From positions 1-7,540 of the forward strand of contig DAGO01000013.1 of NCBI GenBank assembly GCA_002498185.1: a stretch of DNA of 7,540 nt, in the 5' to 3' direction. Under the pieces are notes generated by a model. It ran no database searches. It was not told where the DNA came from and worked only from the letters and a program-made list of their open reading frames with translations. Position 1 is the first letter of the stretch. Each line of letters begins with the position of its first letter. This document shows, in pieces, positions 1 through 6,291 of the stretch. Made by a program: the position numbers and the translations under genes. This DNA is from Euryarchaeota archaeon UBA10 (GTDB lineage: Archaea; Thermoplasmatota; Poseidoniia; Poseidoniales; Poseidoniaceae).

Positions 1-5
1 GTGCC

Positions 6-713
6 ATGGCAGATGTTGAACAATTGAAACGCAAGGCAGGAATTGAAGCCTGCAAGTTTGTAGAATCCGGCATGAAAGTTGGATTGGGTACAGGTTCAAC
101 AGTGAAGCACACAGTAGTAGAACTTGGCAGAAGAATGGCAGAAGAAGGACTGGAAATCGTAGGTGTTCCAACTAGCCTTGCTACAGAAAAACTAGCACTT
201 GAAGTTGGAATACCTCTTGTAGAATTATCTGAGATAGATGGATTAGATATCGTAATTGATGGGGCTGATGAATATGACCCGCGATTCCAACTAATCAAGG
301 GAGGTGGAGCAGCACTCCTTAGAGAAAAGATAGTCGCACAAGAAAGTTCAGCGATGGTAGTTGTAGCAGATGATAGAAAGAAAGTCACTACATTGGGAGC
401 TTTTCCCTTACCCATAGAAGTAACACCATTCTCGCATGAAGCAACGGTAAGAGCACTCAGCAGACTTCTTGACTGCAGGGTAAATATCAGAATGGCAGGA
501 GATGGCCCGGTCTTCACAGATAATGGAAATATGATTGCTGACGCACATACGGGTCCAAATATCGAGGACCCAGTATCCACTGAAGCGAACATACTGCTTA
601 TTGCAGGGGTTGTACAAGTCGGATTATTCAACAACATGTGTGATGCAGTCGTTCTTGCTGGAATCAATGGTGTTGAGACTGTAATCAATCCTGACGGAAG
701 ATTGCAGGAATGA
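6..713 (+). CDS. rpiA: Ribose-5-phosphate isomerase A
   Basis: Interconverts ribose 5-phosphate and ribulose 5-phosphate in the cytosol, in the non-oxidative pentose phosphate route that supplies ribose for nucleotides. The 235-residue protein has the full RpiA length and motif order: GLGTGSTV at 26-33 (phosphate-binding loop), DGADE at 85-89, KGGGAAL at 98-104 followed by REK at 106-108, then FPLP in the middle and GLFNN near the end. By alignment from memory to E. coli RpiA, the active-site residues D81, D84, K94 and E103 correspond to D85, D88, K98 and E107 here, so the enzyme looks intact. The ATG at base 6 gives the usual RpiA N-terminus. Only five bases lie upstream in the window, so a longer start and the promoter cannot be judged. 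The gene converges on the tRNA-Lys gene, with 3 bases between its TGA and the encoded CCA. Confidence 0.96.
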   Translation: MADVEQLKRKAGIEACKFVESGMKVGLGTGSTVKHTVVELGRRMAEEGLEIVGVPTSLATEKLALEVGIPLVELSEIDGLDIVIDGADEYDPRFQLIKGGGAALLREKIVAQESSAMVVVADDRKKVTTLGAFPLPIEVTPFSHEATVRALSRLLDCRVNIRMAGDGPVFTDNGNMIADAHTGPNIEDPVSTEANILLIAGVVQVGLFNNMCDAVVLAGINGVETVINPDGRLQE

Positions 714-716
714 TTT

Positions 717-793
717 TGGCGGGCCTGACGGGGTTCGAACCCGCGACCGATGGATTAAGAGTCCATCGCTCTACCTGACTAAGCTACAGGCCC
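717..793 (-). tRNA. tRNA-Lys (anticodon CUU)
   Basis: Reading the minus strand, a complete cloverleaf folds. The 7-bp acceptor stem pairs GGGCCTG with CAGGCCC. The D stem is GCTT/GAGC, the anticodon stem ATGGA/TCCAT, and the 7-base loop CTCTTAA puts CTT at positions 34-36. The T arm is GCGGG, TTCGAAC, CCCGT. The body is 74 nt (720-793) with discriminator G, and the CCA end is encoded (717-719). It reads AAG lysine codons. No intron is needed, since the anticodon loop is uninterrupted. The mature 3' end lies 3 bases from the rpiA stop on the other strand, so any unprocessed 3' trailer is antisense to the rpiA end. Confidence 0.96.
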
Positions 794-814
794 ACCCGTC
801 CCTCCTGCAAGTCG

Positions 815-822
815 TATTTAAT
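815..822 (-). promoter_or_regulatory. Archaeal TATA box (box A) for tRNA-Lys
   Basis: On the minus strand these bases read ATTAAATA, close to the archaeal box A consensus TTTAWATA. Its centre lies about 25 bp upstream of the first tRNA base (793), the standard spacing for TBP/TFB-directed initiation at or next to the mature 5' end. The match and spacing are seen directly. Promoter activity is inferred. Confidence 0.65.
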
Positions 823-861
823 CTAATCCGATTCAAAATACCAGCTAAATATAGAATGCTC

Positions 862-1764
862 TTACTTGATAAAATTTGTACCACTATCGCCACGTAATGC
901 TTTGACTGCATCTCCAGGTTGGCAAATAATGGATTTCACGTTCTCTAGGATTTCAACAACTTCAATCGCAGATGCAACCTTTGGACCCATAGAACCAGCA
1001 GGAAATTCACCATCTGTGAGATACACTTTTGCCTGCTCGACAGTCATTGTATGATGCACCTGTTCGTTTTCAGTTCCAAAGCCTGTTCTAACTGCATCAA
1101 TAGCAGTTGAAATGATCAGCGCATCTACTTGCATCTCAATTGCCAATAGTGCGCTAAGGCGGTCTTTGTCTATCACTGCAGGAACTCCAAGAAAGTATTC
1201 GCCTTTATCAATGACTGGAATTCCACCCCCTCCACAACAAATCACAATCGCATTTTTTGCGATTAGAGATTGTATGATATCAAGGTCAAGAATCTCTCTA
1301 GGAGAAGGCGAAGCTACTACCCTACGCGGTCCATTGATTGTCTCTGCAATGTCCCAATCTTCAGACATTACCTGTTCGCTGGTTAATATCGGACCGACAG
1401 GTTTTGTTGGAAATTGAAATCCTGGGTCAGACGCATCAACTTCAACACGGGTTAGAATCACTGAGGTTTTTTCTGGACGATTTCTTCTGCGCAGAATCGA
1501 GTCTAAGTTGATGGACAGTGAATGACCAATCATTCCTTGAGTTGCGGCAACCCAATCATCCATTGGTTGAGTGGAATCTAGGGACATCAAATGCCCTACT
1601 TGTGGACCATTACCATGGGTGAGAATCACTCGCCAGCCAGCCTCAAGTAAATCGATAACATCACTCATCACTTTTGCTAGAACCAAAGCAGATTCTTCCT
1701 CTTCTCCACCGGTGGGAGAAGAGAGGGCATTGCCTCCAATGGCATAGACTACGGTTCGAGTCAT
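862..1764 (-). CDS. arcC: Carbamate kinase
   Basis: Amino-acid-kinase family enzyme catalysing the reversible reaction carbamoyl phosphate + ADP = carbamate + ATP in the cytosol. The 300-residue protein has the usual full length (about 300-315). Visible signatures are the N-terminal AIGGNAL loop (8-14), HGNGPQVG (50-57), a flap with FPTKPVGP (118-125), RRVVASPSP (147-155), CGGGGIPVI (177-185), DKD (199-201) followed by SALLA, and FPAGSMGPKV (254-263). The GGNA, HGNGPQVG and GSMGPK set separates it from other members of the fold such as isopentenyl phosphate kinase, acetylglutamate kinase and UMP kinase. No arginine deiminase or ornithine carbamoyltransferase gene lies beside it, so the usual fermentative arginine operon context is absent. 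The direction in vivo (ATP generation or carbamoyl phosphate supply) is therefore open. The ATG at 1764 has no Shine-Dalgarno site and may be leaderless. It diverges from the next gene across 120 bp. Confidence 0.95.
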   Translation of the reverse strand: MTRTVVYAIGGNALSSPTGGEEEESALVLAKVMSDVIDLLEAGWRVILTHGNGPQVGHLMSLDSTQPMDDWVAATQGMIGHSLSINLDSILRRRNRPEKTSVILTRVEVDASDPGFQFPTKPVGPILTSEQVMSEDWDIAETINGPRRVVASPSPREILDLDIIQSLIAKNAIVICCGGGGIPVIDKGEYFLGVPAVIDKDRLSALLAIEMQVDALIISTAIDAVRTGFGTENEQVHHTMTVEQAKVYLTDGEFPAGSMGPKVASAIEVVEILENVKSIICQPGDAVKALRGDSGTNFIK

Positions 1765-1884
1765 AAATACAAATTAGACATGATATGGTTTCATGCTTTC
1801 CCAATGTAGTATCAGGAATATAGTTATTTGAATAGGTAATTTTGATGGTGAAAACCTCAATACTTAGTTTGCAGAGGGGTTATC
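1765..1884. promoter_or_regulatory. Divergent promoter region, arcC / membrane protein
   Basis: This 120-bp AT-rich spacer must hold the starts for both divergent genes. On the arcC side, 15-31 bp before its ATG, is an inverted repeat: CATGA (1779-1783), seven bases, TCATG (1791-1795). On the plus side, an AT-rich stretch around 1818-1834 (AATATAGTTATTTG) is a plausible TATA region for the membrane protein, giving a short leader. Both assignments are inferred from position and composition. Neither is a strong consensus match. Confidence 0.4.
1874..1880 (+). promoter_or_regulatory. Possible ribosome binding site of the membrane protein
   Basis: GAGGGGT lies four bases before the ATG at 1885 and can pair partly with the anti-Shine-Dalgarno end of archaeal 16S rRNA (GAGG core). 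It supports the chosen start. It is the only convincing Shine-Dalgarno-like site seen before a gene in this window; most other starts have none. Confidence 0.45.
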
Positions 1885-3297
1885 ATGGTCGGAGAAGTTT
1901 CACCTGATGGCAATTTTATTTGGAATGGAGAAGTTTGGGTTCCTAAAGAAGAATACAGTCCGAGTCCAGAGGTTACCGAAGAGACAGCAAACAATGTTTT
2001 TCATTTGGGAGAACAAGAGTTAGCTGGAGACGTTGGCTGGGAGCCTGTTACTGAAAAATCGAGTGAAGGCGGAAAGGGTAAATTGATTGCAATGAGCATT
2101 GTAGGGATGCTAGTTCTATCTGCATTAGGATGGGTATTGTATGCATTCGTAATCGACCCTATGTTATTCCCTGACCCTTACTCGAAAACAAAATTCGTTT
2201 CCGTGGTAGATGACCATCCTACTACTGAAGATGTGATTTCAGGCAATTCTGGCCCATGGGCTTGTTTTGTAGAAATGGAAATCGAAGAGGAAGATGGAAT
2301 GACTCTTAGAACAAATTTCGATATCTATGCTTCGGAAAATAGTGCTAGGTCATATTCAAAACTCACCGTGGCTTTCTTCGGCTCCTTCGAGAGTGATGTC
2401 TGGATTGATGAAAATCAAATTGCGTGGCAAATGGATGATAGCGAAACTGTGACAAAAAATAAAGTTGCAATCTCCGGACTAGACACAAGCCCTGCAGAAG
2501 AGGTTCTATACAACTCATCTGCGCCTGTAGAACTCTGCTTCGTCCACCATGAAATCGTAGCCAGCATGGAAGAAAATCCATCGCAAAAATTCTCCTCTGA
2601 CAAGGAACGCTTCCCAGATGAAGAAGGCGTAAGGGCCGTAAAAGTGGAAACTCAAATGGAAATTGATGGTGAAGATGGAGACATGAATATAGCAGTATAT
2701 TTTGACGATGACGAAAATATCCTAGGAACTAAAATTTCTAACTCATCCTTTGAGTGTTTGATAACATACTCAGATGATTCCTTCTCAAAACCAGGATGGG
2801 TTAGCTCTGCTAATTCGGAAGCACCGATGTTAGTTGACCTTGATTTCAATAACATTTGGAGCATGGAGCACAATTCAATGGTCAATTCGCAATACAATGC
2901 AACCTATTCCATGGACGGTGCAAAAATCGTCATTTATGACACTGAATACGATGATTATGACAATAGCACTAACATGGTTATACACGAAGTTTCGATTCAA
3001 GATGCGATGAATGGAGGCGCACTTATTCAACCTACTAACTGGAATAATGAACCTGTTAATTGTACTCTAAGCTATACTGACAGTGATGCCGACGAACTTA
3101 TTTCGACTGGCGACACTGTATCTATTGTTTGTGAAGAAGACGTCCTAAATGGATTGTACTTGGGACTAGCCAATGAGAACGGGGTTGCAGAACAAGTGAG
3201 TATGGATGTACTTCCATGGACTTCTCCAATATTCACACTAATCGCACTTCTGGGAGCCGCAATGTTGGTTTCACGACGAGATTCGATTGTTATCTAA
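1885..3297 (+). CDS. Acidic two-helix surface protein of unknown function
   Basis: I do not recognise a named family for this 470-residue protein. Residues 5-20 contain SPDGNFIWNGEVWVP, a short Trp-rich motif resembling the 'DG-x-WWNG-x-WVP' module found at the N-terminus of various membrane-anchored proteins. An acidic linker follows, then a hydrophobic segment at about 67-90, a large very acidic domain (about 100-440), and a second hydrophobic helix at about 446-463 ending in SRRDSIVI. The positively charged GGKGK just before the first helix suggests a cytoplasmic N-terminus and an external main domain. That domain has five N-x-S/T sequons (N210, N286, N338, N360, N392) and several cysteines, so N-glycosylation is possible. 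The tail (proline, hydrophobic helix, RR) resembles archaeal surface-protein anchors of the PGF-CTERM type, but no clear PGF is present. The start is supported by a GAGGGG site. asnS follows on the same strand after 40 bp. Confidence 0.8.
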   Translation: MVGEVSPDGNFIWNGEVWVPKEEYSPSPEVTEETANNVFHLGEQELAGDVGWEPVTEKSSEGGKGKLIAMSIVGMLVLSALGWVLYAFVIDPMLFPDPYSKTKFVSVVDDHPTTEDVISGNSGPWACFVEMEIEEEDGMTLRTNFDIYASENSARSYSKLTVAFFGSFESDVWIDENQIAWQMDDSETVTKNKVAISGLDTSPAEEVLYNSSAPVELCFVHHEIVASMEENPSQKFSSDKERFPDEEGVRAVKVETQMEIDGEDGDMNIAVYFDDDENILGTKISNSSFECLITYSDDSFSKPGWVSSANSEAPMLVDLDFNNIWSMEHNSMVNSQYNATYSMDGAKIVIYDTEYDDYDNSTNMVIHEVSIQDAMNGGALIQPTNWNNEPVNCTLSYTDSDADELISTGDTVSIVCEEDVLNGLYLGLANENGVAEQVSMDVLPWTSPIFTLIALLGAAMLVSRRDSIVI

Positions 3298-3337
3298 CAA
3301 GCGTGGCATTCAAGCACAATGCCTTTCACGGACTAAC

Positions 3338-4669
3338 ATGGCGAAGGAGTTCTGGATTGGAGATGTCCAGGCTGGCGCACATGATGGCGCCGAAGTTGAA
3401 TTGAAAGGTTGGATTAAGCGATCCCGTGGTTCAAATAAAATCAGATTCGTTGTACTAAGAGACTCAACAGGCACAATTCAGTGCGTTGCTAAGCGCGATG
3501 CAATTGGTGACGAATCCTTTGAATCTCTCAAAGGAGCACTAATCGAAGCCTCCCTAATTCTCAAGGGAACAGTAAATGTCGATGAAAGAGCACCTGGCGG
3601 CCACGAGTTGATTGTGACAAGTGCAGAAGTTGTTGGAGCCGTCAGGGCTGAAACTCCGTTTCCAATTACAGAATCCGCTATGGAAGCTGCTGACGGTGGA
3701 GAAACTGAATTCCTCCTCGACAACAGACACCTTTACTTGCGAACAGGTAGAATGACTGACATGTTGAAAATTCGCTCCAGCGTATTTGGAGCGATTCATT
3801 CCTATTTCCGTGGCAGAGACTTCACCGAATACCAAGCTCCAAACTTCGTTGCTGGCGCTGTTGAAGGGGGTTCTACACTATTCGAAGTCCCATACTTTGG
3901 ACGCAAGGCATACTTGACTCAATCATGGCAACTTTATGCTGAAGCAGCAATGCCAGCATTGGAGAGGTTGTACACAATCGCACCTTCATTCCGTGCTGAG
4001 AAGAGTAGGACTCGAAGACATTTGACAGAGTTCTGGCATGCTGAAATGGAGGTTGCATGGGCATCGAACGCTGAAATTATGTCACATGGAGAGGGACTAG
4101 TTAGGCACATTGCAAAGACCGTTCTAGAAGAGCGCGAGAGTGAACTCAGCAGTATAGATAGAGACCTCGAACTACTAGCAAGATATGCGGACAACCCCTA
4201 TCCAAGAATGAGATATGACGAGGCTGTTGAGACACTTCAGGGAATGGGTATAGAAATCGAATGGGGGCAGGATTTGGATTATTCTAAAGAAAAAGTGTTG
4301 ACTCAGGATTTCGAAGTTCCACACTTCCTAACTCACTATCCAAAGATTGCAAAACCATTCTACCACAGAGTTGACCCCGATGACGACAAATACGTTCTAT
4401 GTCACGACTTGCTAGCTCCTGAAGGTTATGGAGAAATCATAGGCGGTGGAGAAAGGACCTGGTCTGAAGAAGAGATTCTTGCAAGAATCGACGAAGAAGG
4501 TGTTCCAAGAGAGCCTTACCAATTCTACATTGACACCCGAACATACGGGGGGGTTCCTCACGGTGGATTCGGATTAGGAGTTGACAGAGTATGCTCATGG
4601 CTTTCTGGTGCGGATCACATCAGAGAAGTTATCCCATTCCCTAGAGATTCTAGAAGAGTCACTCCTTGA
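3338..4669 (+). CDS. asnS: Asparaginyl-tRNA synthetase, archaeal type
   Basis: Class IIb aminoacyl-tRNA synthetase that charges tRNA-Asn with asparagine in the cytosol. From the ATG at 3338 the protein is 443 residues, close to Pyrococcus AsnRS. An N-terminal OB-fold anticodon-binding domain (about 1-105; VELKGWIKRSR, FVVLRDSTGTIQCV, DERAPGGHE) precedes the catalytic domain. That domain carries AGAVEGGSTLFEV (172-184), motif 2 FRAEKSRTRRHLTEFW (218-233), PEGYGEIIGG (361-370) and motif 3 GGFGLGVDR (409-417), ending PFPRDSRRVTP. The SRTRRHLTEFW form and the close match to archaeal AsnRS favour Asn over Asp specificity. The frame is open upstream to an ATG at 3287, which would overlap the preceding gene by 11 bp. 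I prefer 3338 because family members begin just before the first OB-fold strand. No Shine-Dalgarno site precedes either start. The 3' end overlaps the opposing HAD gene by 11 bp. Confidence 0.94.
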   Translation: MAKEFWIGDVQAGAHDGAEVELKGWIKRSRGSNKIRFVVLRDSTGTIQCVAKRDAIGDESFESLKGALIEASLILKGTVNVDERAPGGHELIVTSAEVVGAVRAETPFPITESAMEAADGGETEFLLDNRHLYLRTGRMTDMLKIRSSVFGAIHSYFRGRDFTEYQAPNFVAGAVEGGSTLFEVPYFGRKAYLTQSWQLYAEAAMPALERLYTIAPSFRAEKSRTRRHLTEFWHAEMEVAWASNAEIMSHGEGLVRHIAKTVLEERESELSSIDRDLELLARYADNPYPRMRYDEAVETLQGMGIEIEWGQDLDYSKEKVLTQDFEVPHFLTHYPKIAKPFYHRVDPDDDKYVLCHDLLAPEGYGEIIGGGERTWSEEEILARIDEEGVPREPYQFYIDTRTYGGVPHGGFGLGVDRVCSWLSGADHIREVIPFPRDSRRVTP

Positions 4670-5372
4670 TGTGCTTCTTGATTTCATCTAGGACATCTAT
4701 CAGGTTGCGGCTTCTGATGGTTTTCTTGGCTATTGCTACAGGTTTCTCATCCCACGGGTTGAAACAAATTGACAATTCGCTTTGTTGGAACATACCAATG
4801 TCACCGGCACTATCTCCAATAGAAATCGTGCGTTCTTTTGGAATATCGAGGCGCCTTTGAAGCATCCTCACAATCGAACCCTTGCCGTTCATCTGAACTT
4901 GATATCTGCCAAAATCGTCGATTGAGCCATCATTTCTTTCCAACCAGCCATTTGTGAAAACATGAAACATGGTGTCGCATCCTCGATGTCGATTTATTCC
5001 ACCCCATCGCCTTCTCCAAGGCTCATTGCTAGGAAACATACAGGCGATATCCCTCGCTGTTTCCTGCATGCCACCGCTGATTATTGCGATTTCATGACCT
5101 CCATCTAGAATCCATTGAAGACACTCTTTCATCCCCTGCATTAGCGGAGTCCCTTGGCACAATTCCCTCATTTTTTGGTCAGTAATTGCGGGATATGCTT
5201 CCTTGATCATAGCCAAGTCCATCTTTAACCAATCCCATTCGTCTAATTTTCCTTGATTGTATAGATTGAATGCTTCCTCATTAGAAATCTCAAGCCTGTC
5301 ATAGACATACTGCCACGTAGACATATGGTCAACTAGAACTCTATCCATGTCGAAACAAACCAAGTATTGCAT
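4659..5372 (-). CDS. HAD-family phosphatase, SerB-like
   Basis: Haloacid-dehalogenase superfamily hydrolase, probably a small-molecule phosphomonoesterase. All four HAD motifs are present in 237 residues: motif I FDMDRVLVD (nucleophile D8, general acid D10), motif II IISGG (S99), motif III K164 in NGKGS, and motif IV GDSAGD (D187, D191 for Mg2+). The ISGG motif, the helical cap after motif I and the C-terminal pattern resemble archaeal phosphoserine-phosphatase-like proteins (HAD subfamily IB). The substrate cannot be fixed from sequence, and a sugar phosphate is equally possible given the neighbours. Residues about 114-131 form a basic, Trp-rich stretch (PWRRRWGGINRHRG) that looks like an insertion relative to typical archaeal relatives. 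The start lies 9 bp after the stop of the upstream membrane protein gene on the same strand, so the two are probably co-transcribed. The 3' end overlaps asnS by 11 bp, tail to tail. Confidence 0.85.
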   Translation of the reverse strand: MQYLVCFDMDRVLVDHMSTWQYVYDRLEISNEEAFNLYNQGKLDEWDWLKMDLAMIKEAYPAITDQKMRELCQGTPLMQGMKECLQWILDGGHEIAIISGGMQETARDIACMFPSNEPWRRRWGGINRHRGCDTMFHVFTNGWLERNDGSIDDFGRYQVQMNGKGSIVRMLQRRLDIPKERTISIGDSAGDIGMFQQSELSICFNPWDEKPVAIAKKTIRSRNLIDVLDEIKKHIKE

Positions 5373-5381
5373 TAGATCAAC

Positions 5382-6206
5382 TCATTCATCTTTCGGCCAA
5401 TGATTGTATTGCGCCTGTATTTGTTTGACCTGTTTGCCCATAATGTAGAGGATAAGTCCAACCATCATCGCAAACAATCCCATCAAAGTCACACCGATAA
5501 CAGCCAATCCAACGCCGACACTGGTTTCATTCCATTCGCTGAAAGTATCGAGAACATCTCCTGACAATTTGTAGCCAACTATGAATAGAACAAGCCCGGG
5601 AATCCCAAACAAAAGGAGAGGATGTCGAGATTCCAACATCCAATAGAATAGTTGGGCGAACTTTGACGCAGTTGCAAGTGATTCTCTTTGCTGGACCTTT
5701 GGCGCTGGTTTTGAGTGAAGTACACGCACACGTAAATCTTCATCCAATTCAAGAGGTGTGTCATCATACGATGATTCAGATAATGCACTTAGACCTGATT
5801 TTGATGCTGCTATATGGGAAACCTCTGCATCTGAATAGATTATTTCTTGAGGATTGGAGTTATCGGTTTCCTCACTAATGAAAGACATGTGTACGTCCCA
5901 ATTCTCTCTTGCTCTATTCACTAGCAAAGGCATATCACGAAGCTTGAACCGATTGTTTACATTAATCAACAGCGTAGAACCGTCGTGATTCTCATCGAGT
6001 AATTCTTTGGCTAGGGTTGGCACAAGAATATCTCCCTGATGGTTAATTACTCCACATTCGACTTTACCTGCCATTTGGATTGTTTCGTCACTACTTCCTA
6101 AATCTAGCAAGATTACCTCGCCGCCCAACTCTCGTGCACGGACAACAAGCGAAACCAATCGTAACTCGAAGTTCTTACCCATCAACACGATTCGCAAGGA
6201 CTCCAT
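5382..6206 (-). CDS. Membrane protein with degenerate GT2-like domain
   Basis: This 274-residue protein looks like a family 2 glycosyltransferase that has lost key parts. Residues 4-56 follow the GT2 nucleotide-binding pattern, with EVILLDLGSSDET (30-42) where active enzymes have VVDDGSxDxT. Residues 76-95 (DGSTLLINVNNRFKLRDMP) align by eye with the metal-binding DxD strand, but the position reads NVN rather than DAD or DGD. The acceptor-binding half is replaced by a Ser/Asp/Glu-rich linker (about 112-175). The C-terminus holds two hydrophobic helices (about 197-213 and 231-256) introduced by LESRHPLLLFGIPGL, similar to the C-terminal helices of archaeal dolichol-phosphate-sugar type GT2 proteins. 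Catalysis is therefore unlikely; a regulatory or scaffolding role is possible. The reading frame is intact, so it is not an obvious pseudogene. The HAD phosphatase gene follows after 9 bp. A CATGAAGTT-type inverted repeat and a direct repeat lie upstream. Confidence 0.72.
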   Translation of the reverse strand: MESLRIVLMGKNFELRLVSLVVRARELGGEVILLDLGSSDETIQMAGKVECGVINHQGDILVPTLAKELLDENHDGSTLLINVNNRFKLRDMPLLVNRARENWDVHMSFISEETDNSNPQEIIYSDAEVSHIAASKSGLSALSESSYDDTPLELDEDLRVRVLHSKPAPKVQQRESLATASKFAQLFYWMLESRHPLLLFGIPGLVLFIVGYKLSGDVLDTFSEWNETSVGVGLAVIGVTLMGLFAMMVGLILYIMGKQVKQIQAQYNHWPKDE

Positions 6207-6229
6207 GCACTGCCGGTATTCTTCTAAGT

Positions 6230-6242
6230 CATGAAGTTCATG
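6230..6242. promoter_or_regulatory. 13-bp palindrome upstream of the GT2-like membrane protein gene
   Basis: CATGAAGTTCATG is a perfect inverted repeat of two 6-base arms around one central base. It sits 24-36 bp before the start codon at 6206, about where a TATA box would lie if transcription began at the start codon. The same CATGAAGTT string occurs in the repeat at 6933-6949. An operator or promoter role is inferred from symmetry and position only. Confidence 0.35.
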
Positions 6243-6259
6243 GCTGATTTTTACATCAG

Positions 6260-6285
6260 ATACGGTTTTTTGAGAATACGGTTTT
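6260..6285. repeat. Tandem pair of ATACGGTTTT direct repeats
   Basis: The 10-base string ATACGGTTTT occurs at 6260-6269 and again at 6276-6285, with a start-to-start distance of 16 bp. It falls in the 85-bp spacer between the end of the lipoprotein gene and the start of the GT2-like gene, 54-79 bp before that start codon. It may be a regulator site or a chance duplication. On the transcribed (minus) strand it reads as A-tracts, so it is not a U-tract terminator. Confidence 0.4.
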
Positions 6286-6291
6286 GTCCCA

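Noticed and set aside
794..861. A gene or RNA between tRNA-Lys and the end of arcC
   Set aside because: The 68-bp spacer holds the tRNA TATA box, and no open frame or further structure is evident.
1112..1417. Open frame of 101 codons on the plus strand, opposite arcC
   Set aside because: It lies wholly antisense to a well-matched carbamate kinase, has Ser/Ile-rich low-information composition and shows no recognisable motif.
1845..1884. ATG at 1845 as an upstream start or leader peptide for the membrane protein
   Set aside because: It is out of frame with the protein starting at 1885. The GAGGGG site and the SPDG motif support the later start.
2363..2897. Several minus-strand open frames inside the membrane protein gene
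   Set aside because: They are antisense shadows of a long, compositionally consistent acidic protein and carry no family signature.
3338..4669. Aspartyl-tRNA synthetase as the identity of the class II synthetase
   Set aside because: Motif 2 (SRTRRHLTEFW) and the PEGYGEIIGG/PFPR details match archaeal AsnRS. Archaeal AspRS has a different motif 2 context. A non-canonical paralog such as asparagine synthetase A-related protein is unlikely because the N-terminal anticodon-binding domain is present.
5382..6206. The GT2-like gene as a frameshifted or broken pseudogene
   Set aside because: One continuous frame spans the GT-like half, the linker and the two helices, with no internal stop. The loss looks like domain replacement rather than recent decay, so CDS is the better call.
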